Source of the DNA: Calditerrivibrio nitroreducens DSM 19672 | Lineage (GTDB): Bacteria; Chrysiogenota; Deferribacteres; Deferribacterales; Calditerrivibrionaceae | NCBI RefSeq assembly: GCF_000183405.1 | Contig: NC_014758.1 | Location: forward strand, 1,467,001-1,531,000 | Reading direction: 5' to 3' | DNA: 64,000 bases | Part shown: positions 37,924-47,523 of the stretch, piece by piece | Layout: every line of letters begins with the position of its first letter | How positions within the stretch are numbered: the stretch's first letter is position 1 | Notes under the pieces: generated by a model | The model's input: the letters and a program-made list of their open reading frames with translations, nothing else | The model's database searches: none | What the model was told of the DNA's origin: nothing | Made by a program: the position numbers and the translations under genes

Positions 37924-38816
37924 CTTCTTACCTCTATCTTAATTTTCGAAGGTATAATATCCACCACTTCAACACCTTCAGTACCAGTCACTTTAATTGG
38001 CAATTCATAAATACCATCTTTGTTGATCTTCGAAAGATCCACAAAAAGTTTTAAATTATCCAAACTATTCAATTTATCACTTCTTCCTTTCACAGACAGA
38101 TCAACCCTATCTGGATTTATTCGTACCACTTTAAAGTGAGGATTTAAATTTTCCAATATAAAAGATAAATTATTTAGATTTTTAACGATAATATTCTCCA
38201 CAATTTTGAGTTCAACCTGAACTTCACCGGGCTTTGCATCAGAAATAATCTCTCCCACCTTTATACCCACCTTCTGCTTCAGATTTGCATCAACACCTGA
38301 AATATTGATGGGTAATGTTTCTACACTCTCTAAGGCTTTAATTTTCTTACTTGTGCCATAAATCGTAACATAGCTTGGCGTAATCACCACCGAAGAGATC
38401 TTATAACCATCTTTTAGATCACCAATAAATGAAGGTATTACCTTTACAGTTTTCTTACCCAGTTTATCTATCATAATCCTTATGTCCTGTGGCTCCAACC
38501 TAATAAGGTGAATGCCAGATGGAAGCATAACATCTGTAGGTTTAATGCGGTAAAGATATTCCCCACTCTGAAAATTTGAAAGATCTATCTCTATTTTTAT
38601 ATCATTAAAAGTAAAGTTCTTCATCGATATTTTTGGGCCTTTGACCAGCACAGAAATTAGGCTTGTATCGGTAAATGCCTTTAGCCCTTCACCTTCATTT
38701 TTAAACTTAACCGGAACATAAAAACTTACCTCCTGCTGCTCGGAGGTAGCCACAATAAACCAAACAATGACAGCAATAATTACACTTATAATCTTGAGAA
38801 TATTGTTATTTATCAT
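37920..38816 (-). CDS. YbbR-domain protein (CdaR-type regulator)
   Basis: 298 aa from the ATG at 38816, which has GAGG upstream. One N-terminal membrane segment (about 5-23), then roughly three YbbR-type beta domains. In Bacillus the equivalent CdaR binds and modulates the diadenylate cyclase CdaA. Lies between cdaA and glmM, overlapping both slightly. Confidence 0.88.
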   Translation of the reverse strand: MINNNILKIISVIIAVIVWFIVATSEQQEVSFYVPVKFKNEGEGLKAFTDTSLISVLVKGPKISMKNFTFNDIKIEIDLSNFQSGEYLYRIKPTDVMLPSGIHLIRLEPQDIRIMIDKLGKKTVKVIPSFIGDLKDGYKISSVVITPSYVTIYGTSKKIKALESVETLPINISGVDANLKQKVGIKVGEIISDAKPGEVQVELKIVENIIVKNLNNLSFILENLNPHFKVVRINPDRVDLSVKGRSDKLNSLDNLKLFVDLSKINKDGIYELPIKVTGTEGVEVVDIIPSKIKIEVRR

Positions 38817-39585
38817 CAGAAGCCTCTTTCGTCTCATCCACATTGAAAATATGTCTTAATGTCTCTTTTAGAGAATCTGCATCAAGCTCTGATGTAAAAT
38901 TACCTCTATATGAAACCGAAATTGTCCCCCTCTCCTCACTAACCACAACACAAACGGCATCTGTTTCTTCGGTAATGCCTAAAGCAGCCCTATGTCTTGT
39001 GCCAAACTTCTTATCAATATCAACTCTTTTTGTAAGTGGCAGTATGGATCCTGCATAAACTATCTTACCATCTATAACGATGACGGCACCGTCATGCAAA
39101 GGAGAATAGGGGATGAAAATGCTTACAAGAATATCTTTGTTTAGTTCGGAATTCAATGTGGTTCCCACCTGAATATATGGCAAAAGATCTATCTCCCTCT
39201 GGATGACTATCAAAGCACCTATCTGTTTATTAGCCAATATAGTTGACGCCTTAACTATCTCATCTATTATCCCTTTATTTATTTTATCCTGTTTATTAAA
39301 AACCTTAGTGTCACCTATTACCGCAAGAGCCCTCCGCATCTCCGGCTGAAAAAGTATGATAATAGATAAAAATAGGTAACCTGTAAGATTATTCAAAACC
39401 CAGCTCGTGGCTTTAAAACCAAAAAAATTGGAAAACGAAGCAAAAATAAGTATAAAAATCACCCCAAGTGTCATTCGTAAAGCAATAGTACCCTTTATAA
39501 GCAGCAAAACACGGTATACCAAAAATGCAATAATTACTATATCTAATATATCCACAAGAGTGATAGATTTAAATATTTCTAACAT
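38806..39585 (-). CDS. cdaA: Diadenylate cyclase CdaA (c-di-AMP synthase)
   Basis: 259 aa. Three N-terminal membrane helices (about 10-90), then a DisA_N cyclase domain with DGA near 164 and GTRHRAALG near 195, the motifs that bind ATP and metal. It makes c-di-AMP, a signal tied to osmolyte transport and cell-wall balance. Overlaps folP by 7 bp and ybbR by 11 bp. Active-site motifs are intact. Confidence 0.94.
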   Translation of the reverse strand: MLEIFKSITLVDILDIVIIAFLVYRVLLLIKGTIALRMTLGVIFILIFASFSNFFGFKATSWVLNNLTGYLFLSIIILFQPEMRRALAVIGDTKVFNKQDKINKGIIDEIVKASTILANKQIGALIVIQREIDLLPYIQVGTTLNSELNKDILVSIFIPYSPLHDGAVIVIDGKIVYAGSILPLTKRVDIDKKFGTRHRAALGITEETDAVCVVVSEERGTISVSYRGNFTSELDADSLKETLRHIFNVDETKEASDDK

Positions 39586-40769
39586 TTGAAACCTACGCTA
39601 TTGTAAAAATTAAAAATTTTCATCATATCAAGTGATTCTTGCACGTCGTGCGTTCTTATGATATCGGCACCATTCAAAAGTGCGATGGTCTCCACAATCT
39701 TTGTCCCTAAGACCCTATCACTTACAGGTTTATCTATAACACCCCCCACCATCGATTTCCTTGATAATCCCACCAGAATAGGTCTGCCAAAAGATTCAAA
39801 CTCTTTGAGATATTTCAATATAAGGTAATTATCATCCAGAACCTTACCAAAACCAAAGCCTGGATCTATAATCATATTATCTTCAGATAAACCGTTTTTT
39901 AAACCCAACTCTATACTTTCATATAAATAATACTTTATCTCCTCCAGAAGATTATCGTACTTAGGATTATCTTGCATGGTTTTAGGTACCCCTTTTATAT
40001 GCATCAGACATACACCGGCATTATAATCTGCGCATACCTTTGGCATATCTGCATCAAAGTGAAAGCCACTAATATCATTTATTATATGGGCACCTATCTT
40101 CAAACATTCTTCGGCCACCTTAGATTTATAAGTATCGACCGAAACAATAAAACCTTCCTTCACGGCTAATTGCACCACCGGTATCACACGTCTAAGCTCT
40201 TCTTCAACGCCTATAGACTCAGCTCCAGGTCTTGAGGATTCTCCACCGATATCCACCAAATTAATCCCTATCTCTTTCAGCTTACTGAGATAGCTTATAA
40301 CATCGTTTAGTTCAGTAAATTTACCACCATCACTAAATGAATCAGGGGTAACGTTTATAATTGCCATGATCTTTTTTTCTTCAAAGCTTAGAGTCTTACC
40401 TCTGATATGAAGTTTCTTTAGTGTGGCTCTCTTTATAATTTCATCAATCTCATCAGCAATATCTTTCAGTCCAAAAGGCTGGATCTTCAATCGATCCACA
40501 AGTCTTGAAAAACCTTTTAGATCTCCACAGATTAAAACATCAGTTTTTTCAACATCACACCCCACAGTACCCATATGTACGGCGGCATCGATTCCGGCAG
40601 CAATAGCCTCCTGTTTTAATATGTTTGCAGCAGCAGATTGAACACCTTTAAATTTTATATTCAGGGGGACACCACGCAATGCTATTGTTTTAGCGTATGG
40701 GTGAGCCCCCAATTTAATGATCTCATACTCCAATCTGTTTTTGTCCGATGCCACAAGCTCTTTAAACAT
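39579..40769 (-). CDS. folP: Dihydropteroate synthase with N-terminal extension
   Basis: 396 aa, about 120 longer than E. coli FolP (about 280). The catalytic TIM barrel begins near 130 with AIINVTPDSFSDGG and continues to DPGFGFGK near 300 and SRKSM near 345. The first ~125 residues (with AAVHMGTVGCDVEKTDVLI) form an extra domain seen in some anaerobe and delta-proteobacterial FolP proteins; its role is not established. Three bases after ftsH. Confidence 0.93.
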   Translation of the reverse strand: MFKELVASDKNRLEYEIIKLGAHPYAKTIALRGVPLNIKFKGVQSAAANILKQEAIAAGIDAAVHMGTVGCDVEKTDVLICGDLKGFSRLVDRLKIQPFGLKDIADEIDEIIKRATLKKLHIRGKTLSFEEKKIMAIINVTPDSFSDGGKFTELNDVISYLSKLKEIGINLVDIGGESSRPGAESIGVEEELRRVIPVVQLAVKEGFIVSVDTYKSKVAEECLKIGAHIINDISGFHFDADMPKVCADYNAGVCLMHIKGVPKTMQDNPKYDNLLEEIKYYLYESIELGLKNGLSEDNMIIDPGFGFGKVLDDNYLILKYLKEFESFGRPILVGLSRKSMVGGVIDKPVSDRVLGTKIVETIALLNGADIIRTHDVQESLDMMKIFNFYNSVGFKC

Positions 40770-40772
40770 AAA

Positions 40773-42584
40773 TTAAGCCGGTTGCACCTCTCCATTTACC
40801 TTTTCTATAAGCTCTTCAATATCTTTACTCTCTATAGTCTCTTTTTCAAGAAGCATCTCCGCCATTGCATGTAGCAATTTTATGTTACTCCTCAAAATCC
40901 CTTTGGCACTCTCATAAGCATTTAATACGATCTTGCCTATCTCCTCATCGATTATCTCTGCAGTTTTTTCACTGTAATTTTTATGAGTGGCAAGCTCTTT
41001 ACCGAGGAATATCGCCTCATCCTTTTTCCCGAGAGCCACTGGCCCTAGAATATCACTCATCCCCCATGAACATACCATATTCCTTGCAATCTCAGTTGCC
41101 CTTTCGATGTCGTTTCCTGCACCAGTGGAAATCTTGTTGAATACAACTTCTTCTGCAGCCCTTCCCCCCATAAGTACCGCAAGCCTTGAAGCCAGGTATT
41201 CTTTTGTGTAGATATATTTATCATCCTTAGGTAGCTGCTGAGTAACCCCAAGAGCCATCCCCCTTGGAATGATGCTTACTTTGTGGACAGGATCCGAATG
41301 AGGTGTAAATCTAGCCACAATTGCATGACCCGCCTCATGATAAGCCGTGACCTTCTTCTCTTCATCGGATATCGCAACAGAACGTCTCTCTTTACCCATC
41401 ATCACTTTATCTTTGGCCTCTTCAAAATCATCCATATTTACTTTTTCTTTATTTTTTCTTGCAGCAAGCAACGCCGCCTCGTTCACAAGATTGGCGAGCT
41501 CTGCACCTGCAAAACCCGGTGTAGATTTTGCAATGACTTCCAGATCCACATCATCCCCAAGAGGTACTTTGGAAGCATGCACCTTCAAAATCTCATATCT
41601 ACCCTTAACGTCTGGTCTCGGCACCACAACCTGTCTGTCAAATCTACCAGGTCTAAGTAGGGCAGGATCAAGAACATCGGGCCTATTTGTGGCAGCAATT
41701 AAAATTACCCCTTCGGTGGACTCAAATCCATCCATCTCTACTAAAAGCTGATTTAAGGTCTGTTCCCTTTCGTCATGTCCACCACCTAAGCCTGCACCTC
41801 TATGTCTACCAACAGCGTCTATCTCATCTATAAAAATGATACATGGGGCATTCTTTTTCCCCTGATCGAAAAGATCCCTCACTCTTGATGCACCAACCCC
41901 CACAAACATTTCAACAAAATCAGAACCACTTATACTAAAAAAAGGTACCCCTGCTTCACCCGCCACTGCTTTTGCCAAAAGAGTTTTCCCCGTTCCGGGA
42001 GGGCCCACAAGCAGGACACCTTTTGGAATCTTACCACCCAAACGCTGAAATTTATGTGGATCTTTTAAAAATTCTATAATCTCCTCAAGCTCCTCCTTCG
42101 CCTCATCACACCCAGCCACATCTTTAAAAGTAACTTTTTTCTGATCAGGCGTAAGAAGTCTTGCTCTACTTTTACCAAAAGTAAAGGCCTTACCGCCCCC
42201 CTGCATCTGTCTCATAAAAAATATCCAGACAGCAATCAGAAGAATCATTGGTAACCATGAGATAAGCACCTGCAGATACCAGGGATTTTGATCTGGTGGC
42301 TTAGCATAAATTTTTACATTATGTTCCGTCAAAAGTGGAACAAGCGATGGATCATCAGGTGCATACGTCTCAAACTGTTCATCATTTTTCTTCAACTCAC
42401 CAGCAATAGATTTCTCCTTTATTATAACAGTCTTAACATTGTCCTGTTTTACCTGCTCTATAAATTCAGTGTAAGAAATCTTCTTTTTTGCTCCGTGACC
42501 GGTATTAAAAGCATTAAACATCACCACCATAATAAGAGCAATCACAAACCACAATGTAATATTTTTGTAGAAATTATCCTTCAT
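40773..42584 (-). CDS. ftsH: ATP-dependent zinc metalloprotease FtsH
   Basis: 603 aa. Two membrane segments (about 9-27 and 108-127) flank a periplasmic loop. The AAA domain has Walker A GPPGTGKT near 196 and the second region of homology near 300; the protease site is HEAGH near 418. Degrades membrane and regulatory proteins, including LpxC in enteric bacteria. Part of the conserved tilS-hpt-ftsH cluster. Confidence 0.97.
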   Translation of the reverse strand: MKDNFYKNITLWFVIALIMVVMFNAFNTGHGAKKKISYTEFIEQVKQDNVKTVIIKEKSIAGELKKNDEQFETYAPDDPSLVPLLTEHNVKIYAKPPDQNPWYLQVLISWLPMILLIAVWIFFMRQMQGGGKAFTFGKSRARLLTPDQKKVTFKDVAGCDEAKEELEEIIEFLKDPHKFQRLGGKIPKGVLLVGPPGTGKTLLAKAVAGEAGVPFFSISGSDFVEMFVGVGASRVRDLFDQGKKNAPCIIFIDEIDAVGRHRGAGLGGGHDEREQTLNQLLVEMDGFESTEGVILIAATNRPDVLDPALLRPGRFDRQVVVPRPDVKGRYEILKVHASKVPLGDDVDLEVIAKSTPGFAGAELANLVNEAALLAARKNKEKVNMDDFEEAKDKVMMGKERRSVAISDEEKKVTAYHEAGHAIVARFTPHSDPVHKVSIIPRGMALGVTQQLPKDDKYIYTKEYLASRLAVLMGGRAAEEVVFNKISTGAGNDIERATEIARNMVCSWGMSDILGPVALGKKDEAIFLGKELATHKNYSEKTAEIIDEEIGKIVLNAYESAKGILRSNIKLLHAMAEMLLEKETIESKDIEELIEKVNGEVQPA

Positions 42585-42592
42585 TATACCCC

Positions 42593-43129
42593 CTAAGCAT
42601 TTATCTTCAAAATAGATATATCTTTTAAATTTCTGTAATAACCATTATAATCCAGCCCATACCCCACCACAAATTCATCCGGAATAGAAAAACCGCAGTA
42701 ATCCGGATTGATATCTGCAAGCCTTCTGGAAGGCTTATCAAGTAAAGAGCATATTTTGAGACTATTAGGATTTCTTACGCTGAAAAGTCTTTTCAAATAA
42801 TTTATGGTAAGTCCGGTATCTATTATATCCTCCACAAGTATCACATTTCGTTTCTCCACAGGTCTATCAACATCGCATAGAAGACGCACAACACCGCTGG
42901 AAGTAGTTCTTGCTCCAGCATAGCTCGATACTGATACAAAGCTTATCTCCATAGGGAGATCTATATATTTAACCAGATCAGCCATAAATATCCAGGCCCC
43001 TTTCAAAACACCCACCACAAGAAGCTCTTCACCCTCAAAATCTTTAGTGATAGTCTCCGCCAGTAGCTTAACCCTTTCTATAATCTGATCATAACTTATT
43101 AAAACTTCCAAAGTATGTTTTTCCATCAA
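42593..43129 (-). CDS. hpt: Hypoxanthine phosphoribosyltransferase
   Basis: 178-aa purine salvage enzyme. The PRPP loop is [17 protein letters not shown] near 94-110; [11 protein letters not shown] near 69 is the flexible loop. Overlaps tilS by 4 bp. Confidence 0.95.
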   Translation of the reverse strand: MMEKHTLEVLISYDQIIERVKLLAETITKDFEGEELLVVGVLKGAWIFMADLVKYIDLPMEISFVSVSSYAGARTTSSGVVRLLCDVDRPVEKRNVILVEDIIDTGLTINYLKRLFSVRNPNSLKICSLLDKPSRRLADINPDYCGFSIPDEFVVGYGLDYNGYYRNLKDISILKINA

Positions 43130-44409
43130 ACCTCCATGCCAATTACCTTTATATTTTCATTTACTTCCCAAACATTTTCAACCCAGATTATCTTACCATC
43201 TTTTTCCACCACCACCAACCTATCCCTATCAAACTTATCTATCTTTTTCTCTATCAAAATATCCTTTAATTTCAATCCGTCAACCCTATCCCCATCCTTT
43301 CTATTCCTGATTGTCAGGACGGCATCTTTTAAAGGACCATCAAATTTTATATATTTACACAATTTTGGCAAAAAAACAATATCATCTGACTCTTTTTTTA
43401 AAAAAATAAATTTTTCAATCAGATCCTTATGAAAGATAATTACTTTATTCATGGACACTTCGAATATAAATCGATCTGGCATATTGATTCTTTTTGACGT
43501 CCCACCCAGAAGATTCATAGCATTGTCTATATGCTTTTTTTCCACTCTAAAAAACCGCTCAAACATTTTTGCAATCAAAAATCTCCTTTCAAATATCGAT
43601 TTTGACAAAAGATAGTCTTTATCTATGTGAGCTAAAAATTGTTCAAATTTCAAAGGTGAATCGGCCAGATGATTGTGTAGAAAATTTTTAAGTTCACTTG
43701 ATTGCTCCTGTATGGAATATATATTGTTTAGATACCCCCTATTGTAGTTTCTGATCTCCGGAATAATCTTCAACCTGACCCAATTTCTCACGTAATCTGA
43801 ACTGAAATTCGTTTCATCATCCACATACTCAAGTTTGTTATGTTTAATATACTTTTCAATTTGAATTCTCTCTACATTTGCAAATGGTCTTAGTACCCTG
43901 TCACTCCTATCAAAACCTTTCAAATTATATATTGCACTACCTGTAAACACCTTCACAAAAAATGTTTCAACGATATCGTCAAAATGATGCGCTGTTGCTA
44001 TATAGTCCGCATCTAACTTTTGCAATACCTCAAACAAAGCCTGGTACCTTAGCTTTCTGGCAGCATCCTCCACTGACAGATTAAATCTCCTTACATAGGA
44101 TGGTACATCTATCTTTTTTATGAATAATGGTATATCAAATTTACCACAAAAACTTTTACAAAAATTCTCATCCCTCTCCCCCATCTCCCCTCTGATACCA
44201 TGATTTACATGACACGCAAAAAGATCGATATTATAGTTTTTGCTAATTAGATACAAATAATGAAGCAGGGCCACAGAGTCCCTGCCTCCGGAAAAAGCCA
44301 CAACTACCTTACTATTTTTTAATTTGTCAATATCGATTATTTGTTCATCAAACAATATACTCCGATTCTCTCTTACCAAACTCCTCATACTCTTTCCGTT
44401 TATTTTCAT
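43126..44409 (-). CDS. tilS: tRNA(Ile)-lysidine synthase
   Basis: 427 aa from the ATG at 44409 (AGGA seven bases upstream). Converts the CAU anticodon C34 to lysidine. P-loop AFSGGRDSVALLHYL near 38-52; HVNHGIRGEMGERDE near 67. The start lies 62 bp inside pgi; a shorter start, TTG at 44355 with CGGAG upstream, would reduce the overlap to 8 bp and still keep the P-loop, so the true start is open. Confidence 0.93.
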   Translation of the reverse strand: MKINGKSMRSLVRENRSILFDEQIIDIDKLKNSKVVVAFSGGRDSVALLHYLYLISKNYNIDLFACHVNHGIRGEMGERDENFCKSFCGKFDIPLFIKKIDVPSYVRRFNLSVEDAARKLRYQALFEVLQKLDADYIATAHHFDDIVETFFVKVFTGSAIYNLKGFDRSDRVLRPFANVERIQIEKYIKHNKLEYVDDETNFSSDYVRNWVRLKIIPEIRNYNRGYLNNIYSIQEQSSELKNFLHNHLADSPLKFEQFLAHIDKDYLLSKSIFERRFLIAKMFERFFRVEKKHIDNAMNLLGGTSKRINMPDRFIFEVSMNKVIIFHKDLIEKFIFLKKESDDIVFLPKLCKYIKFDGPLKDAVLTIRNRKDGDRVDGLKLKDILIEKKIDKFDRDRLVVVEKDGKIIWVENVWEVNENIKVIGMEV

Positions 44410-45709
44410 AACCTGTCCTATTTAAAATTCCATAAGCATAATCTTTCCCTTCTTCAACACCTGGTTGATCAAACGGATTAATATTATTTATAATCCCAAG
44501 AGTAGCCACAACATATTCGTAAAGCATAAAAAGGTATCCTAAGCTAAATTCATCTAAAAAATCAATCGATATCTTCATAGATACCCTATTGGCTTTCTTA
44601 AGAGCCACTTCTGTAGCCTGCAGCTCAACATTCAAAAGCCTGCTCAGATCCACACCTGTTAGATATCTATAGTTTTCGTACCATTCACCGTTTAATTCCT
44701 GGTTGAAATCATGTTTATCCAGCTGAATAAATGTAATTAGCTTATCTAATGGACCTTCTTTGTAAAGCTGAAGTTGAGAATGCTGATCTATTGACCCTAT
44801 CGCAGCAACAGGAGTGGAGCCGAAAAATAGATCCCTGCCATCTCTTGTGTACCTTTTTCCAAGACTCTCCCCCCATAATTGACAAAACCACTCAGCAAAA
44901 CTTTTCAGTCTGGATGTATAGGGCATAAGAACATTTATATTTTTACCCCTTTTGAGATAAGCGTTATATATGGCGGTCATCTTGAGATAGATATTTTTAC
45001 CGTTGTGGATAAAAAATCGCCCTCCATTTTTCAATTCTCTGATATCAATCCCCAGAATTGAAAGTGGCACAATCCCAACAGACGACAATACGGAGAATCT
45101 TCCCCCAACATTCTCTGGCACCACAAAAGACTTCAAACCAAACCTACTTACAATATTTCTCAAATCACCCTTCTTAGGATCGGTGATGGCAATTACCGAT
45201 CTTTTCAAATCCACATTATTCTTTAAAAGCCATTCATATACAATTAAAAAATTTGCAGCGGTTTCAACGGTACTTCCCGACTTGCTAATTACAAGTACAA
45301 GGGTTTTATGAGGATTACAATGTTCTAATATCCAATAAGCTTTGTATGGATCCACATTATCCATGACCCAAAATCTGGGAAAATAACCTCTTCTGTCAGG
45401 GGATAGTGCATTATAATTGTAAGGCAAAAGGGCATTTGCAACTGCCTCAAATCCGAGAGATGATCCCCCAATTCCAATAATTATCATATCCTCAAATTCC
45501 CCCTGAATAGATCTCGCAAAATCTATAATTTCACTATCATCCAGATCCACGAGCTTTGGGAATCCCACCTCATTAGACTCCACCATACCATTTAATCCGT
45601 TTAGCCCCTCCTCCGCAAGTTTTAATTCAGATTCGAGTTCCTCCATATTTAAACCATCATCAAGATTACTTTTCATAACAAAATTATAATCTAAAGACAC
45701 TTTTCTCAT
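44348..45709 (-). CDS. pgi: Glucose-6-phosphate isomerase
   Basis: 453 aa. Interconverts glucose-6-P and fructose-6-P. SKSGSTVETAANF near 137 binds the phosphate; GVDQHSQ-type GSIDQHSQLQLYKEGP follows near 305. Supplies fructose-6-P toward GlcN-6-P. Length is typical of the shorter bacterial form. Overlaps tilS. Confidence 0.95.
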   Translation of the reverse strand: MRKVSLDYNFVMKSNLDDGLNMEELESELKLAEEGLNGLNGMVESNEVGFPKLVDLDDSEIIDFARSIQGEFEDMIIIGIGGSSLGFEAVANALLPYNYNALSPDRRGYFPRFWVMDNVDPYKAYWILEHCNPHKTLVLVISKSGSTVETAANFLIVYEWLLKNNVDLKRSVIAITDPKKGDLRNIVSRFGLKSFVVPENVGGRFSVLSSVGIVPLSILGIDIRELKNGGRFFIHNGKNIYLKMTAIYNAYLKRGKNINVLMPYTSRLKSFAEWFCQLWGESLGKRYTRDGRDLFFGSTPVAAIGSIDQHSQLQLYKEGPLDKLITFIQLDKHDFNQELNGEWYENYRYLTGVDLSRLLNVELQATEVALKKANRVSMKISIDFLDEFSLGYLFMLYEYVVATLGIINNINPFDQPGVEEGKDYAYGILNRTGYENKRKEYEEFGKRESEYIV

Positions 45710-45765
45710 CTAAAGCCCCCTTTTTTATAACTATCTTTTCAAAATAGATGGCATCTAAAACTATT

Positions 45766-47520
45766 TTACCAGAATTTTTCGATTTTTTCTGCTCCTTTTA
45801 GCACCTCAAGAAAAAATCTACCATAATTTTTGGTTTTGACCCTTCCGTCCAGAATTATCCAGTAACCAGAATCAGTTTCATTCCTAATAAGTCTCCCCAC
45901 CGCCTGCTTAAAGAATATCACCGCCCGCGGCAGGTAATAATTTAAAAAAGCATTACCATACTTCTCTTCAAAATAATCCATTTTTGCCTTTACATAAAGA
46001 TCGGATATATTTTCGAATGGTAACTTATCTATGATAAGATATTTTACCCCCTTGCCACCAAAGTCGATCCCTTCCCTGAGGATTGAACAACCTAAAATAA
46101 CAGTTTCTTCATCAATCTCAATACCTTGCAGATCTTCTGTCTGGAAAAATAACCTTTTATCAGGGAAATTATTTTTAATAAACTCACCTATCTCCCGCAT
46201 ATGATTTAAACTGTTGAAAATAACTATCGCTGCCCCTCTGACCCTGGAGAAAAAATCTAAATAAAACAGTTTTTTCCACTCAAGATCCTCTGAATACTCA
46301 TTGTTAATATACACCTTCCCCTGCGATATCAAATTTTCGGCAGGCTCAAGCTTAATAGTCTCCACCTTATTTTCAAGCCCCAGCTCTTTTATCACATAGT
46401 CAAATGACCCATTAAATGTAATTGTGGCACTGATCATAAGAGAGCTGATACAACTTTTGAAAAGTGCATCGGAGAAGTATTCCGCAGAGCTGACAGGGAT
46501 ATTTTTCAGTGAGAAAGAATCACCATAATTTTCCACCAGCTTTATCCCATCATTTTTAAATACCTTAGAAAGAGTATCTTTATATTTTTCAAAAACTGAA
46601 TATTCCTCTTCCGGTACTCTATCCTGTAAAGCCTTATCCATTTCTGATAAAAGATCCATACACTCATCTTCCAGCTGATTGTTAATAATCGCTGTTTTTC
46701 TAAACCTATCATTTATACCACGAAATTTTGTTGTAAAATATTTAAAAAAATGATCTCCCAAAAATGGTCTATTCTCTTTTATAAAATTCAAAATTGCATA
46801 AAAATTTAGTTCTTCCCCAAGATATGATGGGAAGATGTCGACTATCGAGTGGGCTTCGTCAAAAACGATATGCTCTGCAAAATCGAAATTGTAATTGCCG
46901 TCGAATTTCACCCTCATGGCAATATCTGCAAGTAGCATATGGTGGTTTGTTACCACGATATCAGAGCTATTGGCAACCTCCCTTGCATTATAAAATGAGC
47001 ATTGAAAAAAATATGGACATTTCCCCGCAAGGCATTGGTAGCTGTCTGCTGTTATTTTATTTATCACATCATTATCAAGCGAAAGTCCGTTGATTTCTGT
47101 AATTTTATTTTCAATTATACCATCCGCCCAACCCACCACATCAGGATAAATATCTGCATATGGAAGTATAAATTTTGAATACCTGTAATGACAAAAGTAA
47201 TTTCTTCTGCCGAGCAACTTTGTAATCTTTAGCTCTTTATCAAAAAGCTGGACAGCTATAGGTATATCTTTGTTTAATATCTGATTCATCAATTGTTTTG
47301 TTTTTGTGCTTATGATCGTTCTTCTACCCAACTCAAATAAAGGTATCAGGTATGATATCGTTTTACCATAACCTGTGGGAGCCTCAGCAACAATAGACTT
47401 ATAACCACCCAACAGTTCATAAATACTATTTGAAAACTCCAGCTGATGCTTTCTAAAATTATAATTTTTTATCACCCCAGGAAGATAACGATCTTCCAAG
47501 AAATATCTCTCAATACTCAT
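45766..47520 (-). CDS. dinG: DinG/XPD-family ATP-dependent DNA helicase
   Basis: 584-aa superfamily 2 helicase. Walker A EAPTGYGKT at 46-54, DEAH box (FDEAHSIVD) near 217, and motif VI QAVGRLIRNETDSG near 545. A cysteine set (one in NYFCHY, then QCLAGKCPYFFQC near 158-170) is placed as in the Fe-S cluster of XPD/DinG. Likely unwinds damage or R-loop structures. Lies three bases after the PilT-like gene. Confidence 0.88.
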   Translation of the reverse strand: MSIERYFLEDRYLPGVIKNYNFRKHQLEFSNSIYELLGGYKSIVAEAPTGYGKTISYLIPLFELGRRTIISTKTKQLMNQILNKDIPIAVQLFDKELKITKLLGRRNYFCHYRYSKFILPYADIYPDVVGWADGIIENKITEINGLSLDNDVINKITADSYQCLAGKCPYFFQCSFYNAREVANSSDIVVTNHHMLLADIAMRVKFDGNYNFDFAEHIVFDEAHSIVDIFPSYLGEELNFYAILNFIKENRPFLGDHFFKYFTTKFRGINDRFRKTAIINNQLEDECMDLLSEMDKALQDRVPEEEYSVFEKYKDTLSKVFKNDGIKLVENYGDSFSLKNIPVSSAEYFSDALFKSCISSLMISATITFNGSFDYVIKELGLENKVETIKLEPAENLISQGKVYINNEYSEDLEWKKLFYLDFFSRVRGAAIVIFNSLNHMREIGEFIKNNFPDKRLFFQTEDLQGIEIDEETVILGCSILREGIDFGGKGVKYLIIDKLPFENISDLYVKAKMDYFEEKYGNAFLNYYLPRAVIFFKQAVGRLIRNETDSGYWIILDGRVKTKNYGRFFLEVLKGAEKIEKFW

Positions 47521-47523
47521 CCA

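Noticed and set aside
45745-45757. TAGATG-G-CATCTA palindrome between dinG and pgi
   Set aside because: The arms are only 6 bp around a 1-base centre and lack a T-run, so neither terminator nor operator can be supported.
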